This document shows, one piece after another, positions 22,223 to 35,178 of a DNA stretch of 64,000 nucleotides (its first letter is position 1; each line of letters starts with the position of its first letter). A model generated the notes under the pieces. That model saw only the letters and a list, made by a program, of their open reading frames with translations, made no database searches and was not told the origin of the DNA. The translations under genes were made by a program, and so were the position numbers. Origin of the DNA: Odobenus rosmarus divergens (Eukaryota; Chordata; Mammalia; Carnivora; Odobenidae); NCBI RefSeq assembly GCF_000321225.1, contig NW_004450276.1, positions 4,692,036 through 4,756,035 on the forward strand, read 5' to 3'.

Positions 22223-25200
22223 TTGATGCAGTAGAAAGGATAAAAAGAATTTTGTGAATCACCCACCCCCATCCCTCAACCCTCCCGCCCAAGATGACAC
22301 AGAATGCAGCCGAACTATCTGTAGGCAAACTCTCCTACAGGAAAAAAGAGTGGTGAGTGAGTGCCTGGCTACCCCATCTGTGTAGGAAGCAGCTGAAGAA
22401 ACCCATTGCTCTCCAGCAGCACCCAGAGTCCTGAGGGGGACCTCTATGACTTGGGGAGGGGGAATATTGGGAAAGAGACAGATAAGAATATAAAGGGAAT
22501 AAAAGGGATGCAGTTCATGCTGACTACAGTCAGGATATCAGCAAGAAGCTTGCCCAGAAGCCTGTGGGAGAACCTCACCCAAGGATCTTCCTACCAGATC
22601 TGCAGGCACCCCCAAAGCCCTGAGTCCTAAATTCATACTTCCCGCCACTCCGCAGCCAGCTCTTTGTGCATACTCAGGAGTGCAGTGGTGAGAGCCTGTC
22701 CAGTAAACTAAGTGCTATCAGAAAACCAGGTGAGAATCTGTAGACGAGGAAGTAACCACAAACTTGAAAGATAGTGCCACCTTCTGGAAAACAAAAGAGA
22801 GTTTTCCGGCAGCCAGCCTGCTGAGTTGTAAGGACCAGGGAAGACATTAAAGCTTAAGAAGTCTGCCAAACAAGGAAACAAGATGTGTGAGCAGGTGTAT
22901 CCATACACGGTCAGAGAAAACCCCAGATATAACAGAACTGATGAACAGTATACCCTAGCTGAGGGCAAGTAGTACAGATTTGAGGAGGTGTCTGCTACTT
23001 CAAATGGGAAAGCAGCAACACAAAACTACAAGGAACAGGAAAAACAAGAAAACCTGTCAATACCAAAAGATAAAAATAATCCTCCAATAACTGAGTCCAA
23101 AGACACAGAATTTTGTAATGTAGCTGATAAAGAATTCAACAGAGCTGTTTTGAGGGAATTCAATGAGCTACAAGAAAACTCAGAAAGATAATTCAGTGAA
23201 ATCAAGAAAATCTTTATGAACAAAATGAGAAATTTTAAAAGAGATTGAAATCATTTAAAAAAAAACAGAAAGAAATTCTGGAGCTGAAGAATTCAAAGAA
23301 TGAAATGAAAAATACAACAAAGAGCATCTACAGCAGAGTAGATTAAATGGAAGACAGTGATCTAGAGGATAAGAACTTTGAAATAAATTAAGAACAAAGA
23401 AAAAAGGATGAAAAAGAGCAAAGAGTGCCTACGTGATCTATGAGATTCCTTCAAACATACAAATATTAGAATAATCAGGATTCCAGAAGAAGAGAAACAA
23501 AAGGAGGCAGAAAGTTTATTTAAATAATGGCTGAGAACATCCCATACCAGGGGAACTTGGACATCTAAGTTTACAGAGCAAATAGATCACCCTACTATCT
23601 CAATACAAAAAGACCTCCTCCTAGACACATTATAGTGAAACTGTCAAAAATCAAAGATGAAGAAAGAATGCTAAAAGGAGCCAGAGGAAAAAAGGATTGT
23701 AACTTTAAAAGGAACTCTCATTAGGCTATCAGCAGATTTCTCAGCAGAAACCCTACAAGCCAGAAGAGCATGGAATGACCTATGCGAAGGGTTGAAAGAA
23801 AAAAATTGTCAGACAACAAATCTCTATTCAGCAAAGCTATTCTTCAGATAGGAAGGAGAAATGAAGACTTACCTAGGAAAAAAAGCTAAGAGTTTAAAAT
23901 CACTAGACTCACCCTAGAAGAAATGTTGAAAGGAGTTCTTCAAGCTGAAATAAAAGGACACTTCTTAGTGACAGGAAAACATAAGAACATTGGTGAAGGT
24001 GAATATACAGTCAGATTTAGAAAATTCTAATTCTGTCATAGGATGGTATGTTAACTACTTACCTATACATAGTACTAAAAATAACTATGGCTACTATACT
24101 TCATTAATGGATACACAGTATAAAAAGAAGTAAATTGTGATCTCAAAAACATAAAATGTGGTGGGAGGAGTAAAAGGGTAGAGTTTCTGTATATAATTGA
24201 ACTTGTAATCAGCTTAAAATACAGTTATATCTATAAGATCTTTTATGTAAGCTTCATAGTTACCACAAAGCAAAAATCTAGAACAGATTCACAAAAGATA
24301 AAGGTAGAGGAAACAGAGCATACTGCCACAGAAAATCATCAGTTTACAAAGGTGGGCAAACATAAAGGGTAAAAGAAACAATTGAAATACAAGCAACCAG
24401 AAATACAAGCAAAAAATAAGATGGCATTAGTAAGTCCTTACATATCAATAATTACTTTTAATGTAAATGGATTATATCCTCCAATCAAAAGACAGAGTAA
24501 CTAGATGGATTTAAAAAAAAAAAAAGACCCAACTACCTGCTGCCTACAATAGACTCACTTCAATTTTAAGAACATGCATAGGCTCAAAGTGAAGGGATAG
24601 AAAAAGATATTCCATGCCAGTGGAAACTGGAAGAAAGTAGGGTAGCTACACTTATATCAGAAAAAATAGACTTTAAGCCTAAAATGGTACAAGTGACAAA
24701 GAAGGTCATTATATAATGATAAAAGGGTCAATTCATAAAGAAAATATAACAGTCATAAAAATGTATGCAGCCAACATCAGAGCACCTAAATATCAAACAA
24801 ATACTAATAGATCTGAAGGCAGAAGTAGACAATAATACAGTAATAGTAGAGAACATCAATATGCCTCTTTCAACAATGGAGAGGTCACACAGACAGAAAA
24901 TCAACAAAGAAGCTTGAACTTCAACCATAGGTTAGACCAAATGGACCTAACTGACATTTATAGAACATTCCAACAGCAGCAGAATACACATTTTCCCCAA
25001 GTGCACATAGAATATTCTTCAGGATAGATCATATGATAGGACACAAAAAAATGTCTTAGCAAATTTAAAAAGATTGAAATCATACCAAGTATCTTTTCCA
25101 ACCACAATGGTATGAAACTAGAGATTGGCAAGAGGAAAGCCAGAAAATGTATAAGAATGTGAAAACTAAACAACACAATCCTAAACAATTAATGGGTCAA

Positions 25201-26431
25201 AGATACCAAAAAGGGGGTGGAGGGAAGAAAGGGAAAAAAAGATACCAAAAGGGAAATAAAGAAATATCTTGAAACAAATGAAAATAGAAACACAAAATAC
25301 TGAAATCTGTGAGATGCTGCAAAAGTAGTTCTAAGAGGAATGGTTATAGCAATAAATGTAGATTAAGAAAATAAAACCATCTCAAACAACCTGCACGAAC
25401 ACCTAGAGGAACTAAAAAATAAAATAAGTCTGACATTAGCACAAGGAAGAAGTAAAGATCAAAGTGGAAATAAATGAAACAGAGACCAGGAAAACAAAAG
25501 AAAAGGTCAACAGAACTAAAATTTGTTTTTTTCAAAAAGATAAACTAAATTGACAAAACTTTAGCTAGATTACAAAAGAGATAAGACTAAATAAAGTCAG
25601 AAATGAAAAAGGAGACATTACAACTTTTACTACAGAAATACATAGGATCATAAGTCTATAAACTCTAAATATTTATATGCCAACAAACTGGATTACATAA
25701 AAGAAATAGATAAGTTCCTAAAAACATGGAATCTACCAAGACTGAATCAAGAAGAAATAGAAACTCTGAACAGACCAATAGTAAGTACGGAGATTGAATC
25801 ATTGATCAAAAACCTCCTAACACAGAAAAGTCCAGGACCAGATGGCTTCACTGGTGAATTCCACCAAATATTTAAAGATGAATTAATACTGATACTTCTC
25901 AAACTTTTCCAAAAAATCAAAGAGGAGGAAACACTTCCAAACTAATTTTATGAGGCAAGCACTATCCAGATACTAAAGCCAGATAAGGACTCTACAAGAA
26001 TGGAAAATTACAAGCCAGTATCCCTGATAAACACAGATGTAAAAATCCTCAAAAACATATCCAGTTGAATTCAAAAGCACATTAAAAGGATTATATACCA
26101 TGATCAAGCTGGATTTGGGAAGCAAGGATGGTTCCTTATATAATTATAAAAATCATATAATCCTCTCAATAGATACAGAAAAAACATTTGACAAAAGACA
26201 ACATTCTTTTATGAGAAAACCCCTCAGCAAATTGGGTATAGAAGGAATATATGTCAACACAATAAATGCCACATACAACAAGCACACAACTAACATCATA
26301 CTCAAAGGTGAAAGATTGGAAACTTTTCCTCTAAGATCAGGAACAAGACAAGGCTGTCCAGTCTCACTACTCTTATTCCACATAGTACTGGAAGTCCTAG
26401 CTAGAGCAATTAGACAAGAAAATGAAATAAA

Positions 26432-26650
26432 GGGCGCCTGGGTGGCTCAGTTGGTTAAGCGACTGCCTTCGGCTCAGGTCATGATCCTGGAGTCCCGGGA
26501 TCGAGTCCCGCATCAGGCTCCCTGCTCAGCAGGGAGTCTGCTTCTCCCTCTGACCCTCCCCCCTCTCATGTGCTCTCTCTTTCTCTCTCTCTCATTCTCT
26601 CTTTCAAATAAATAAATAAAAATCTTTAATAAAAAAATAATATTAAAAAA
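26432..26650 (+). mobile_element. Carnivore SINE inserted in L1 ORF2
   Basis: This is a well-preserved copy. The A box 'tggctcagttgg' is at 26443-26454 and the B box 'gatcgagtc' at 26499-26507. It has the subtype marks 'gatcctggagtcccgggatc' and 'ctctgaccctcccccctc'. The target duplications are 'agaaaatgaaataaa' (26417-26431) and 'agaaaacgaaataaa' (26651-26665), with one mismatch. The L1 frame resumes after the second copy. Confidence 0.97.
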
Positions 26651-26798
26651 AGAAAACGAAATAAAAGTCATCCAAATCGAAAAAGAAGAAATAAAATTGC
26701 ATTATTTGTAGATTATGCAATTTTATGCATAGATAATCCTAAAGCCTCCACCAAAAAATCTCAGTTGTCTAATAGGACCAAGAAAAGTGATTGATTTT

Positions 26799-27000
26799 GG
26801 GTGCCTGGGTGGCTCAGTCGTTAAGCATCTGCCTTCGGCTCAGGTCATGATCCCAGGGTCCTGGGATCGAGTCCCACATCGGGCTCCCTGCTCAGCAGGG
26901 AAGCCTGCTTCTCCCTCACCCACTCCCCCTGCTTGTGTTCCTGCTCTTGCTATCTCTCTCTCTGTCAAATAAATAAATAAAATCTTTAAGAAAAAAAAAA
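26799..27000 (+). mobile_element. Young carnivore SINE at the L1 end
   Basis: A perfect 18-base target duplication 'agaaaagtgattgatttt' flanks it (26781-26798 and 27001-27018). The internal promoter boxes and tail are intact. The perfect duplication indicates a fairly recent insertion. Confidence 0.97.
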
Positions 27001-27018
27001 AGAAAAGTGATTGATTTT

Positions 27019-28554
27019 TCTGATTGTTCAGCTTATTTCTTATTGAAAGGATGTCAGAGCTGAAAGTGGAAGTCAAACATGTGCTTTGCAAACCCCTGTT
27101 GACCTGGAAAAATTCTGCTCTCAGAAAATCCTCAGATGTGTTCCGCCTGCTCTCACTGCCTCCCTCTCAGCCTTACCAGGCACAGCTCTATCCTGGGATC
27201 ATGCTACTGCAGAATGGCAAATGAAGGTACTTAGAGAGGTTGTATATTCTGGTCACCCCCAGGTATCCTGAAGTGAACTTCTCTACATGGGATTAGAGTT
27301 TCTAATCCCTAGTCCGTGGGCAGAACTCATCCTGGGTATGTACCATAATGGGGAGGACAAATGAGGACTTGTGCCTTTGAACTTTATTTTCAGTGACAAA
27401 ACCCAAGATGCTTACTGCTATCATAGTACTTGGGGTTCCCTCACTTTAAACCCCTACATGGACCAGTAGCTAAAATTATATTTGGAGTTTAGATTTTTAG
27501 TAACATGATTTTGAAGTCTGTGAGACAGAATTCTTCCAATAGAAAAAAAATTAAAATAACATCAAAGATGTTTTAAACTGCCAGGCTCCAAGCAAGGAGT
27601 TTTTTAGAAAGTATAAGACTGAGATCTTGGGCATCAAGGTAACCATAATTTTATCAGCTACAATGAGGTATAAATAAATATACAGAACATTAAGTAATAG
27701 AACCTAACTAAAAGGTAAAAGAACTGGAAAAAAAATATTGAAACATACACAGGATTACATTAATTAAATGAATCACCCAGAGAGTTATAGTCATAAGAAT
27801 TCAGAGGAAAGGTTTATTTCTTCAATCTGGAAGCGATCAGTAACACTAAATCATCTTCCAGTGTTCTTCCAAGTCTGACCACTAGCCTCTAGAAGAGTAA
27901 CGAAGAATGCAAGAGCATTCCAATGGTTAGCCTTTACAGGTGAGAAGTAACACAGCTTTTATTATTCTTTATGTTCTCAAAGAACTACAGACAAACTGGA
28001 TATGTCAGTTCCATAATTGAGTCCAGGTCTATGTATACTGGGAGAGTCAGATGTGTGATGGAAACATCCATTCCATTCAAGCCCAGACAGCAGGTGACAA
28101 GGGCACTACATTTTGTTCCCTGACTGTTGGCCAGCCACAAAACTCATTACAGAATTCAGAAGCCTTGTGATTTTATCTACAAAGTTGGGCCTGTGTTGGA
28201 AGTGTTCACAGTTCTTATAAATTCATTTTCATTTGTGTGCTAGGTAAATTGATTCAGGGAACTGCTTGGCAGAATCTGTTATAGAAATCTTAGGCTATTT
28301 TACTACTGGAGAAATGTCGCCACACCGAAGTCTTTGATGAGACCCAGAGCTTTTGCTTTATTACTTAATTTTTTTAATTAAATGGCCATAAATTTTTATT
28401 GCTAGCATGATTACAAGGTTGTGTTTGTCCCTTTAAAGATATATGAATAATTCTGGCTCTGACTTTGGGGAAGGATCTCATTATCTTTATCCCCATGTTA
28501 AAGTTGAGATTTGAATTGGTGATAGGCCATGGGAAATTTGTTGCTTTGCTCTCT
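27019..28554. other. Unassigned stretch
   Basis: No gene or repeat family was recognised in 1.5 kb. Short overlapping frames (27024-27271) have no recognisable product. Confidence 0.45.
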
Positions 28555-28795
28555 CAAGATCCAGCCCAAATGTCACTCCACCTACGAAATGCCCTGTCTT
28601 TTGACTCCATTAGCACTTAGCATATTCACCTATTGAATCACATCTACTTCATTGTAACCGGTTTATAGGAGTAAACGCCCAACTTCCCAGTTAGACCATG
28701 AACACCTTGAAGATGGTCCTGATCCCCATTGCACCTCCAGGCCTAGCATTGTGTCTCAGAAACAGAGAGCACTCAGTCAATGTTAAATGAACACT
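28555..28795 (+). mobile_element. L2 LINE 3' end fragment
   Basis: 'caagatccagcccaaatgtc', 'gttagaccatgaacaccttg', 'tgcacctccaggcctagcat' and 'cactcagtcaatgttaaatg' follow the sense L2 3' end. Confidence 0.72.
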
Positions 28796-31540
28796 CTTGA
28801 AGGGGTTACTTCTGATCATTTGATTAAATCGAACACACAGGTAAGTAGCCCTCCCACATCTTGACAACACACATGACTGCAGTTAGCACAGAAATGGGAG
28901 AAGCAGCACTGGGAATGGGCTAGCTAAGGCTGGTCAGCGGTGGAGGGTGGTGTGGGTGGATTGAAACTCATTCCATGAAGTCATACTGGAGGCAGGTAGA
29001 GCCAGGGTGATTGTTTCCGGGCAGTGTATCCACACTTGATTTTATAGTTCCTTTCCTAATCTTCAAATTTTCCACATTTTCCATAGGACCATCTTTCATT
29101 TTTATGATTGAACAAGGACCAGAAACCTGCACATTTTCATATAAAATAAAATAAAATAAAATTTCTCAGGAACAAGCCTTATCATATGGTAATCACTCTA
29201 AAGTCCTGCCTGCCTCTGTCATATCTTTTCGGTTGTCTTAAACTTTTGTAGGTGCATAACCAAAATAAGGATGTAACTTTTCAAGGTGACTATTTTCAAT
29301 GGGGTAATATGCATTCATTCTATGTTTCAATTAGGAAAATAGCAACAATGTTTTATAATCACATGGTCTTGAAAAAAATATGGAGAAGCCCCCCAACACA
29401 TTTAAAACAGTAAAAGAGTAATGCAAAATAATATTTAAAGTATGACATTGATCGGTGATGGCAGTATTTGTTGAAGAAATTAAGATCTCAGGATAATCCT
29501 AGAAAAATTTCCTCATTTTGGGCTTCATGGCATCTCTACAGTTGTCCAACGGAATGACAGTGTTCTGTGTCAAAGAATGTGCACATGTATTTTTAATCAG
29601 CATGCAACTATTAAGCTTGTGTTATAAGAAGGGAGGGAATTATTTTAACTCACTTGATTCCTGGGAAGACCACCATTTTAGTTCCTTGCCAAAATCAAGG
29701 GTGACTACCTTATCTGAGCTAGGGATGGTTTTGAGATGGACATTTCAGTTACAAGACACAGAGAGTCAAAGTGGTCCTCCCCACTCCCCTTTATTATTTA
29801 CCCAAGGCAATGCTATGCAACACACAAATATTGTTCAGACTGCTTCATGGGCCACGACCAAAGGTATCTTCTTTCCAAAAGTCTGAATAGTAGAACCTAT
29901 GAACTGGCGTGGCTTGCTCAACTTGGGGAGCAAACCCATTGGGGGTTCTTTGAATCCCTTAGCCAAAAGGTGGGAGTACAACCAGGTGATTGAGTATGGG
30001 TAATAGTAAATCAGAATTACATTGTTTCAATGGGCAACACCCTTAAACCATAACAATATAAACAACCCTGGACAGAAGGATTTTCTGCAGGAATTTTGTA
30101 GGCATTACATGTTTCACTGGTTGTAATACATACATTCTAGGAAAGATGCACCTCAGTATAAACGATAGGCAAGAGTCACAATTCCCTGATGGTATTTGTT
30201 TCCACTAAGAAAGAGAAAGAAATCATCTGAAGAGTACTGGAGAGATTTAAGCCTATGGAAGGGAATTTTCCTGAGGGTTTCGGAGTTCCCAGAACATCCC
30301 CATGGAGACAGATTTTAAAGGCATGTAAGTAGTAATTTACATGGATTGGTCATTTTTTAGTTCCTGCATTCTTAGCCTTTCTCAGAGTTCTGTGATTTCC
30401 ACACTGTTCCCATCTACCTGTCTGCATAAAGTTAGCTATTCTCACAAATACAGTATCATTTCTTTCAGGGAATAAAAATCCACTAACCCACTGACTTTTG
30501 CATCATTCTTTGCAACTTTAAGATCTTCCCTTCTTTAAAATTGAGGAATATTTCCCTTCTCTTTTTCAATTTAATTACCTTCACAGATGCAAATACAAAC
30601 AGATTCATAATAATCTAAATTTTATCAAAAGGGCAAAGTATACCTTCAAAACTTTATCCCACAGTGCCATAAAACAAGGAAAGGGTAGGGGAAAATGAGC
30701 GTACTCTGGATTGAGGAGGTGGAGAAAAGATTCATGGAAGAAGTCTTGAGATGAGCCAGTTAAGAAGAATCTGGTTAAGTGGGTAAGATCTGTAGTCAAG
30801 AACCAAATTATTGTACAAACGTTTCTTATGACAGGTTGAACTCCTATGCCACAAACCAGCTACCCCATTATAAATTAGATCCAAATATAGGTTCGCTTTT
30901 GAAAAGGCAAACATATACTAGGTCTTCGAAAAATAGCAATGCATATAAATAATACTGACTCTCCGGGAGAAGTGAGGAGACACTTTACTGGTTAAATCTG
31001 CAATCTAAAATATACACACACACACCTACCAACAGATTTTCCTATAATACGCTAATCTGCTAAATATTAAATCACTATATACTTGCCATAGTATGACTTT
31101 AGGATGTTATTAGCTGCTTATTCATTCAGTTGCTTAGAAACAACAGACTGACTCTAGTTTAAAGCTTGGGCTTTAGCCGTTCTGAGCATAGTAATTTTAA
31201 GAGTTGTGCTTACCCGTCAAAGAGTTACTGACTACGGCCCAGTGTTTTCATAGAAAAGTTTCTTACTGCAACTTCCCAGTTGCTGATCAAGGTCAGATTC
31301 TAAACACAATTTAGCTTTTCTACCCATCCTCTCAAATCCCCAGGAACGCAGGATTCCAGTAACTGGACTCTCACAAGGTAATTTAATTCTGCCTTCTAGT
31401 TAGAATACTCTTTCTCTCTTGGCAGTGGAGTCTGGCCATGCTGGTGCATTTAAATAAAGTATTCCAAAGGTGGGAAAAAAAATCTATCATTTTATAATGA
31501 CTGGCTGGGTTCTAATCCTTTTACTAAGAATGCTAAAGTA
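28796..31540. other. Repeat-poor stretch, unassigned
   Basis: Only a small (AAAAT)n patch (29140-29161) and short CA runs (near 31014-31024) stand out in 2.7 kb. A 122-codon frame at 29518-29886 has no domain I recognise and no splice or promoter context. I treat it as chance. Confidence 0.45.
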
Positions 31541-31713
31541 TTTATTTTTTTTAAAGATTTATTAATTTGACAGATAATGAGAGAGCACAAGTAGGCGGAG
31601 AAGCAGGCTCCCCGCAGAGCAGGGAGCCCGATGTGGGGCTTGATCCCAGGACCCTGGGATCATGACATGAGCCGAAGGCAGCCGCCTAACAGACTGAGCC
31701 ACCCACGCGCCCG
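31541..31713 (-). mobile_element. Carnivore SINE, antisense, slightly short
   Basis: The reversed tail ('taaagatttattaatttgac') is on the left and the reversed head ('gagccacccacgcgccc') on the right. The target duplication 'gaatgctaaagta' lies at 31528-31540 and 31714-31726. Part of the CT-rich body is missing relative to full copies. Confidence 0.96.
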
Positions 31714-32439
31714 GAATGCTAAAGTATGTAGATACTACTGCCATTTTTAAAGATTTTTAAAATCACTGAACTGTTCATGTGATACAAGTTACAAGTTGAG
31801 ATTCACCAAAGATATGTCAGCACCAACAGACTAAAGAGACAAAGTGATCAATTACCCACTGAAATCAATCAGTGCGACAAAGAAAAACCTTGTCTCCAAA
31901 CCTTTCCAAAACGCTCTACCCGCCACCTTGCCTAGTCAAAGCTTACCAACCATTTATGTGCCATTTCTAATCTCGTATGATCCACACAAATCTTTTCTTT
32001 AAAGTTTTATTTCAAGCGTATTCCATCAGAAACCATACCGCCTTTTTTGGTTTTGATTTTTGAAGAATTCAGTAACTAGGTTGCTTTCCAAAGGACATTT
32101 GCTGAAAAGCTGGGGACTCTCTGAATTGCATGTAAATCAAGCCTTGGACTCCTGGCTTGAAGACATTTAGAAGCAAAATGAACTTCCTTCATAAAGAGCA
32201 GATGTAAAGCAAAGCAGGAAAGCTCCGTATGCGGGAGCTCACAATAATTTCAGCGATTTTGCATTTTCTAGCACAGATACTTTTTTTCTTCATTGGGGAA
32301 AAAAATGTGGCTGGAAAGTTTCTGTAATGGGAAAGTAAAGATTATTTTCTTCCCTACAAGACTTTTCTTCATGCTGACAGAGGGGAGTTGCAGAAAGAAT
32401 TATCGAAGAACGGAACTGTAAATCTCAGATCATCTAATG
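31714..32439. other. Repeat-poor stretch, unassigned
   Basis: No gene or repeat was recognised. Confidence 0.4.
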
Positions 32440-32515
32440 AAGGCACCGGTAGATGAGGAAACTAAGGCCCAGAGAAGTTGTATAAACCTACATGACAGCT
32501 TGGGAAAGGATCAAA
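32440..32515 (-). mobile_element. MIR SINE fragment, antisense
   Basis: 'gtagatgaggaaactaaggc' and 'ccagagaagttgtataaacc' are the reversed MIR core. Confidence 0.6.
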
Positions 32516-33894
32516 TGAGCCACCAGGGCCTTAAAGAAGTCTATGGAAGCTTTTAGCATGTGATGCAGGTACATCTGAACCTGAGTTGAGGGTAAACCAA
32601 CAGAAAAGTTTCTATCTCAAGGATAATTAATGGACCGGAAGGATCCTGGTATCTTTCAAGTCTAAATTAATAAGAAAAGAAAAATGAAGGAAATGAGGAT
32701 GATGATATTTATGAAATACGGAAGATATCTCATTATACTCTAACGTTTACTTTCCAAATTTGCTCTAAACTCAAACGTCCAATAAGTTTTATAAAACATG
32801 TCCTTATTGCACATATAATATTTGTTAGAGAAAAATATATTGTCACACACACACACAATTAAGAACTAGAGAGAAGAGATAAAGGAGAAAAGGCTTAAGG
32901 ATAGGTCTCAGACTGGAATTTTAAAATCTTTTTTTTTTTTTTAATTAGGAAATACTATGACCCCTGGTAGTGACATATCCCTAACTCAGGAAACAAGAGG
33001 GAAATAAATCCGCCTTGGGGAGCTTGATTTACAAAATTAAGTCATAAAATGATCGCCCACATTTCTTGGTATGAAAAATTGTATGGACTGTCACACATTG
33101 TCTTGAATTGTCGCCTGTGTACAAATTTTATCCCCCAAACAAGTTCAAGGTTTATGACTATTAGGGCTACATCCCCTACCTCTTATAAGGCCCTGTTTAT
33201 ACTTAACCTTAATTGACATGGTAGCAAATTAATACTTATTGAATTAAACTGAATTAAACTCAATCTACTGTTATTGATAAATACCAGCAAACTTGGAAAG
33301 CCATAATTTTAACTTAGAGAAAAACCCCCACAGATTTCCCCTCTCTACTATTCCCCACCCTCCCCTCACGTTCAGTGTCATGCTTGCAACTTTACTTTTA
33401 GAATTCATTGATTGAGAACATTCTATGCATATATCCAGAAATCTCTGGCTGAGACACCAACGTCACCACACACATGTCCTCTCCCTACCTGCTGTCTGAT
33501 GTGAAGCACACATGCCAAGAACCGCCGGAATAATTTTAGGAGCATATTTTAAGGATAGATCAAGAGAAGATAATAAATTAAGCTTTCCAAGGTACCTTTG
33601 AACTATGTTGGGGAAATATTTGGAAACGTGTAGAAGCTGGCAAACAGCATGTGTGATGAGGGGATAAATTATTACAGGAATAGAAAATTCCTAGAGCAAT
33701 AGAAGACATCAGCCTGAGTTTGCCGACTGCTGATAAGTCTCCAGAACCACCAGGACGCCTACCTGACTTGCATGCTGTGAGGTCTGCTCATGTTCTTTGT
33801 TGCAGTTTTCCACATCTCCCCATGCACACTTTCGTATTTCTATCTCCTCAAAATATTTTTTCTTGTTCATGAGGAAAATACCTCTTTTTTCCCT
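32516..33894. other. Repeat-poor stretch, unassigned
   Basis: A (CA)6 run lies near 32845-32858, a T-run at 32930-32943 and a 10-base tandem repeat ('tgaattaaac') near 33239-33259. Nothing else was recognised. Confidence 0.4.
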
Positions 33895-34320
33895 CTATTT
33901 AAATATTACATACTCATTACACAGAACTCGCACCTCACAGACAAGTATTTAGAACCAAAATAGAACTGGCCTGAATTGCTACCACCCTGATATAAATAAA
34001 TACCATTATAGTCATGTGTTTGTTGACCATTAGGATTTATTCTTCTGTGAATTATTTAATCCTAACCTTTGACCACTTTCATCATCTTTTTCTTACCAAC
34101 TTGTAAACACTATTTGTACGGTAATATTAATCCCTTTTGTCAACTGCTTTGCAAGTAGTTCTGGTAGTCTTGCTATATCAAAGTTTTTATATTTGTAGTA
34201 TTTATATATTTATATAGTTTGTGCATTTGATATTTTTTACTATATAAAAAGCTTTTATATTTATATAGTCAATGCATCTATCTGTTTTTTCTTTTGTAAC
34301 CCCTGGGTGTCCTGTGGCAG
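33895..34320 (-). mobile_element. Old L1 LINE fragment, antisense
   Basis: 'cttaccaacttgtaaacact', 'taatattaatcccttttgtc', 'atatttatatagtcaatgc' and 'cttttgtaacccctgggtg' follow the antisense order of the L1 ORF2 C-terminal region. Diverged, with no open frame. Confidence 0.68.
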
Positions 34321-34674
34321 GGAGGTTTTCTGGGACGCTGTCGAGCTGGAGGCACCTGAACATGGTTACATTTGCCACAAAAACTGGGAGAAGTCAAAGT
34401 TTCTCAAGTTTCCCGGATGCACTAATGTCTGTTGTTCCTGGATGGTGATGTAAATCTGTGTCTAAAATGGCAGGGATGTCACCAAACCTGGGCTATTTGT
34501 CTCCCGGCAAGACCCCCACCTCCACCAATGTATCACTAACCATTGCACACCCCACAGCACTCCAGGGACGGGGGGAAATGAAGACGTGCCCCGTGTGCAT
34601 GTGGGCTGCAAGCTCACCTCACTTCTGCTCCTTTCTGCCTTTCTAACTAGACCAGAACCCATCCACCTACTTGC
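34321..34674. other. Unassigned GC-richer stretch
   Basis: No repeat or gene was recognised. Overlapping frames on both strands (34458-34761) share this composition and are probably chance. Confidence 0.4.
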
Positions 34675-34931
34675 ACTCTCCGCTATGACATCCCAGTGGC
34701 ATCTCAACTTCAGATGTCCCAGAGCAAACTTGATGTCCACAGCCTGCTCAACTTGCTCCACTCCCCAGTCTTCTTTATTTCAATAACTAGCAATTTTATT
34801 TCATTCTGTCCCTCAGACCAAAAGCCTTCAACCCATCCTTGACTCCCTTATCAGACCTTCTTGGCCCTTCCATCAAACAGATCCAAATATTACCTCTTCT
34901 CCCCTCTCCACTGCTACCAGCCTGGTTGTGG
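34675..34931 (+). mobile_element. L2 LINE reverse-transcriptase region fragment
   Basis: 'cccagtggcatctcaacttc', 'cttcaacccatccttgactc' and 'ctctccactgctaccagcct' are successive L2 landmarks in the sense direction. Confidence 0.7.
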
Positions 34932-34946
34932 GACTGGCTACAGTTC

Positions 34947-35161
34947 TCTCTCTCTCTCCCTCTCTTTTTTTTAGGATTTTATTTATTTATTTTAGAGAGA
35001 GAGAGCACATGAGCAAGCAAGAGGAGGAGCATAGGGAGAAGAAACGAGAATCTGAAGCAGACTCCGCATTGAGCATGGAGCCGGAGGTGGGGCTCGATCC
35101 CACAGCTGGGAGATCATGACCTGAGCCAAAATCAAGAGTCGGCTGAGCCACCCAGGTGCCC
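34947..35161 (-). mobile_element. Older carnivore SINE, antisense
   Basis: The reversed tail includes a CT run (34944-34964) and 'ggattttatttatttatttt', and the head ends 'gagccacccaggtgccc'. The target copies are 'actggctacagttct' (34932-34946) and 'actggtgacagttct' (from 35163), differing at a few positions, so this insertion is older than the one next to it. Confidence 0.93.
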
Positions 35162-35178
35162 AACTGGTGACAGTTCTT

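Larger units (their letters stand above)
22000..26780 (+). mobile_element. Degenerate L1 LINE, sense, ORF1 and ORF2 remnants
   Basis: The 5' UTR-like part (about 22000-22980; left border uncertain) is followed by ORF1 text. ORF1 ends near 23880 with 'caaatctctattcagcaaag'. ORF2 begins near 24420 with endonuclease text ('acttttaatgtaaatggatt'). The reverse transcriptase lies around 25790-26720, including 'agtccaggaccagatggctt' and a frame reading [13 protein letters not shown] near 26340. Every frame is broken. Motif A reads IDTEKTFD instead of the usual D-A-E-K-A-F-D pattern. The usual FADD box reads F-V-D-Y (26702-26713), losing a catalytic aspartate. The element stops near 26780 without the ORF2 C-terminus, 3' UTR or A-tail, so it is 3'-truncated or was cut by a later deletion. 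Confidence 0.9.

Noticed and set aside
22092..22328. Minus-strand frame with a poly-Tyr run
   Set aside because: This is translation of the (TAA)n microsatellite.
26443..26507. tRNA gene suggested by A and B boxes
   Set aside because: The boxes belong to the tRNA-derived SINE head. The cloverleaf is not kept and the element continues into SINE body and tail.
26100..26615. Longest open frame (171 codons)
   Set aside because: It is the reverse-transcriptase remnant of the decayed L1 running into the SINE at 26432, so it is a chimera of two transposons and not a gene.
29518..29886. 122-codon frame
   Set aside because: No domain, no conserved motif and no promoter or splice evidence. The length is within chance for 64 kb.
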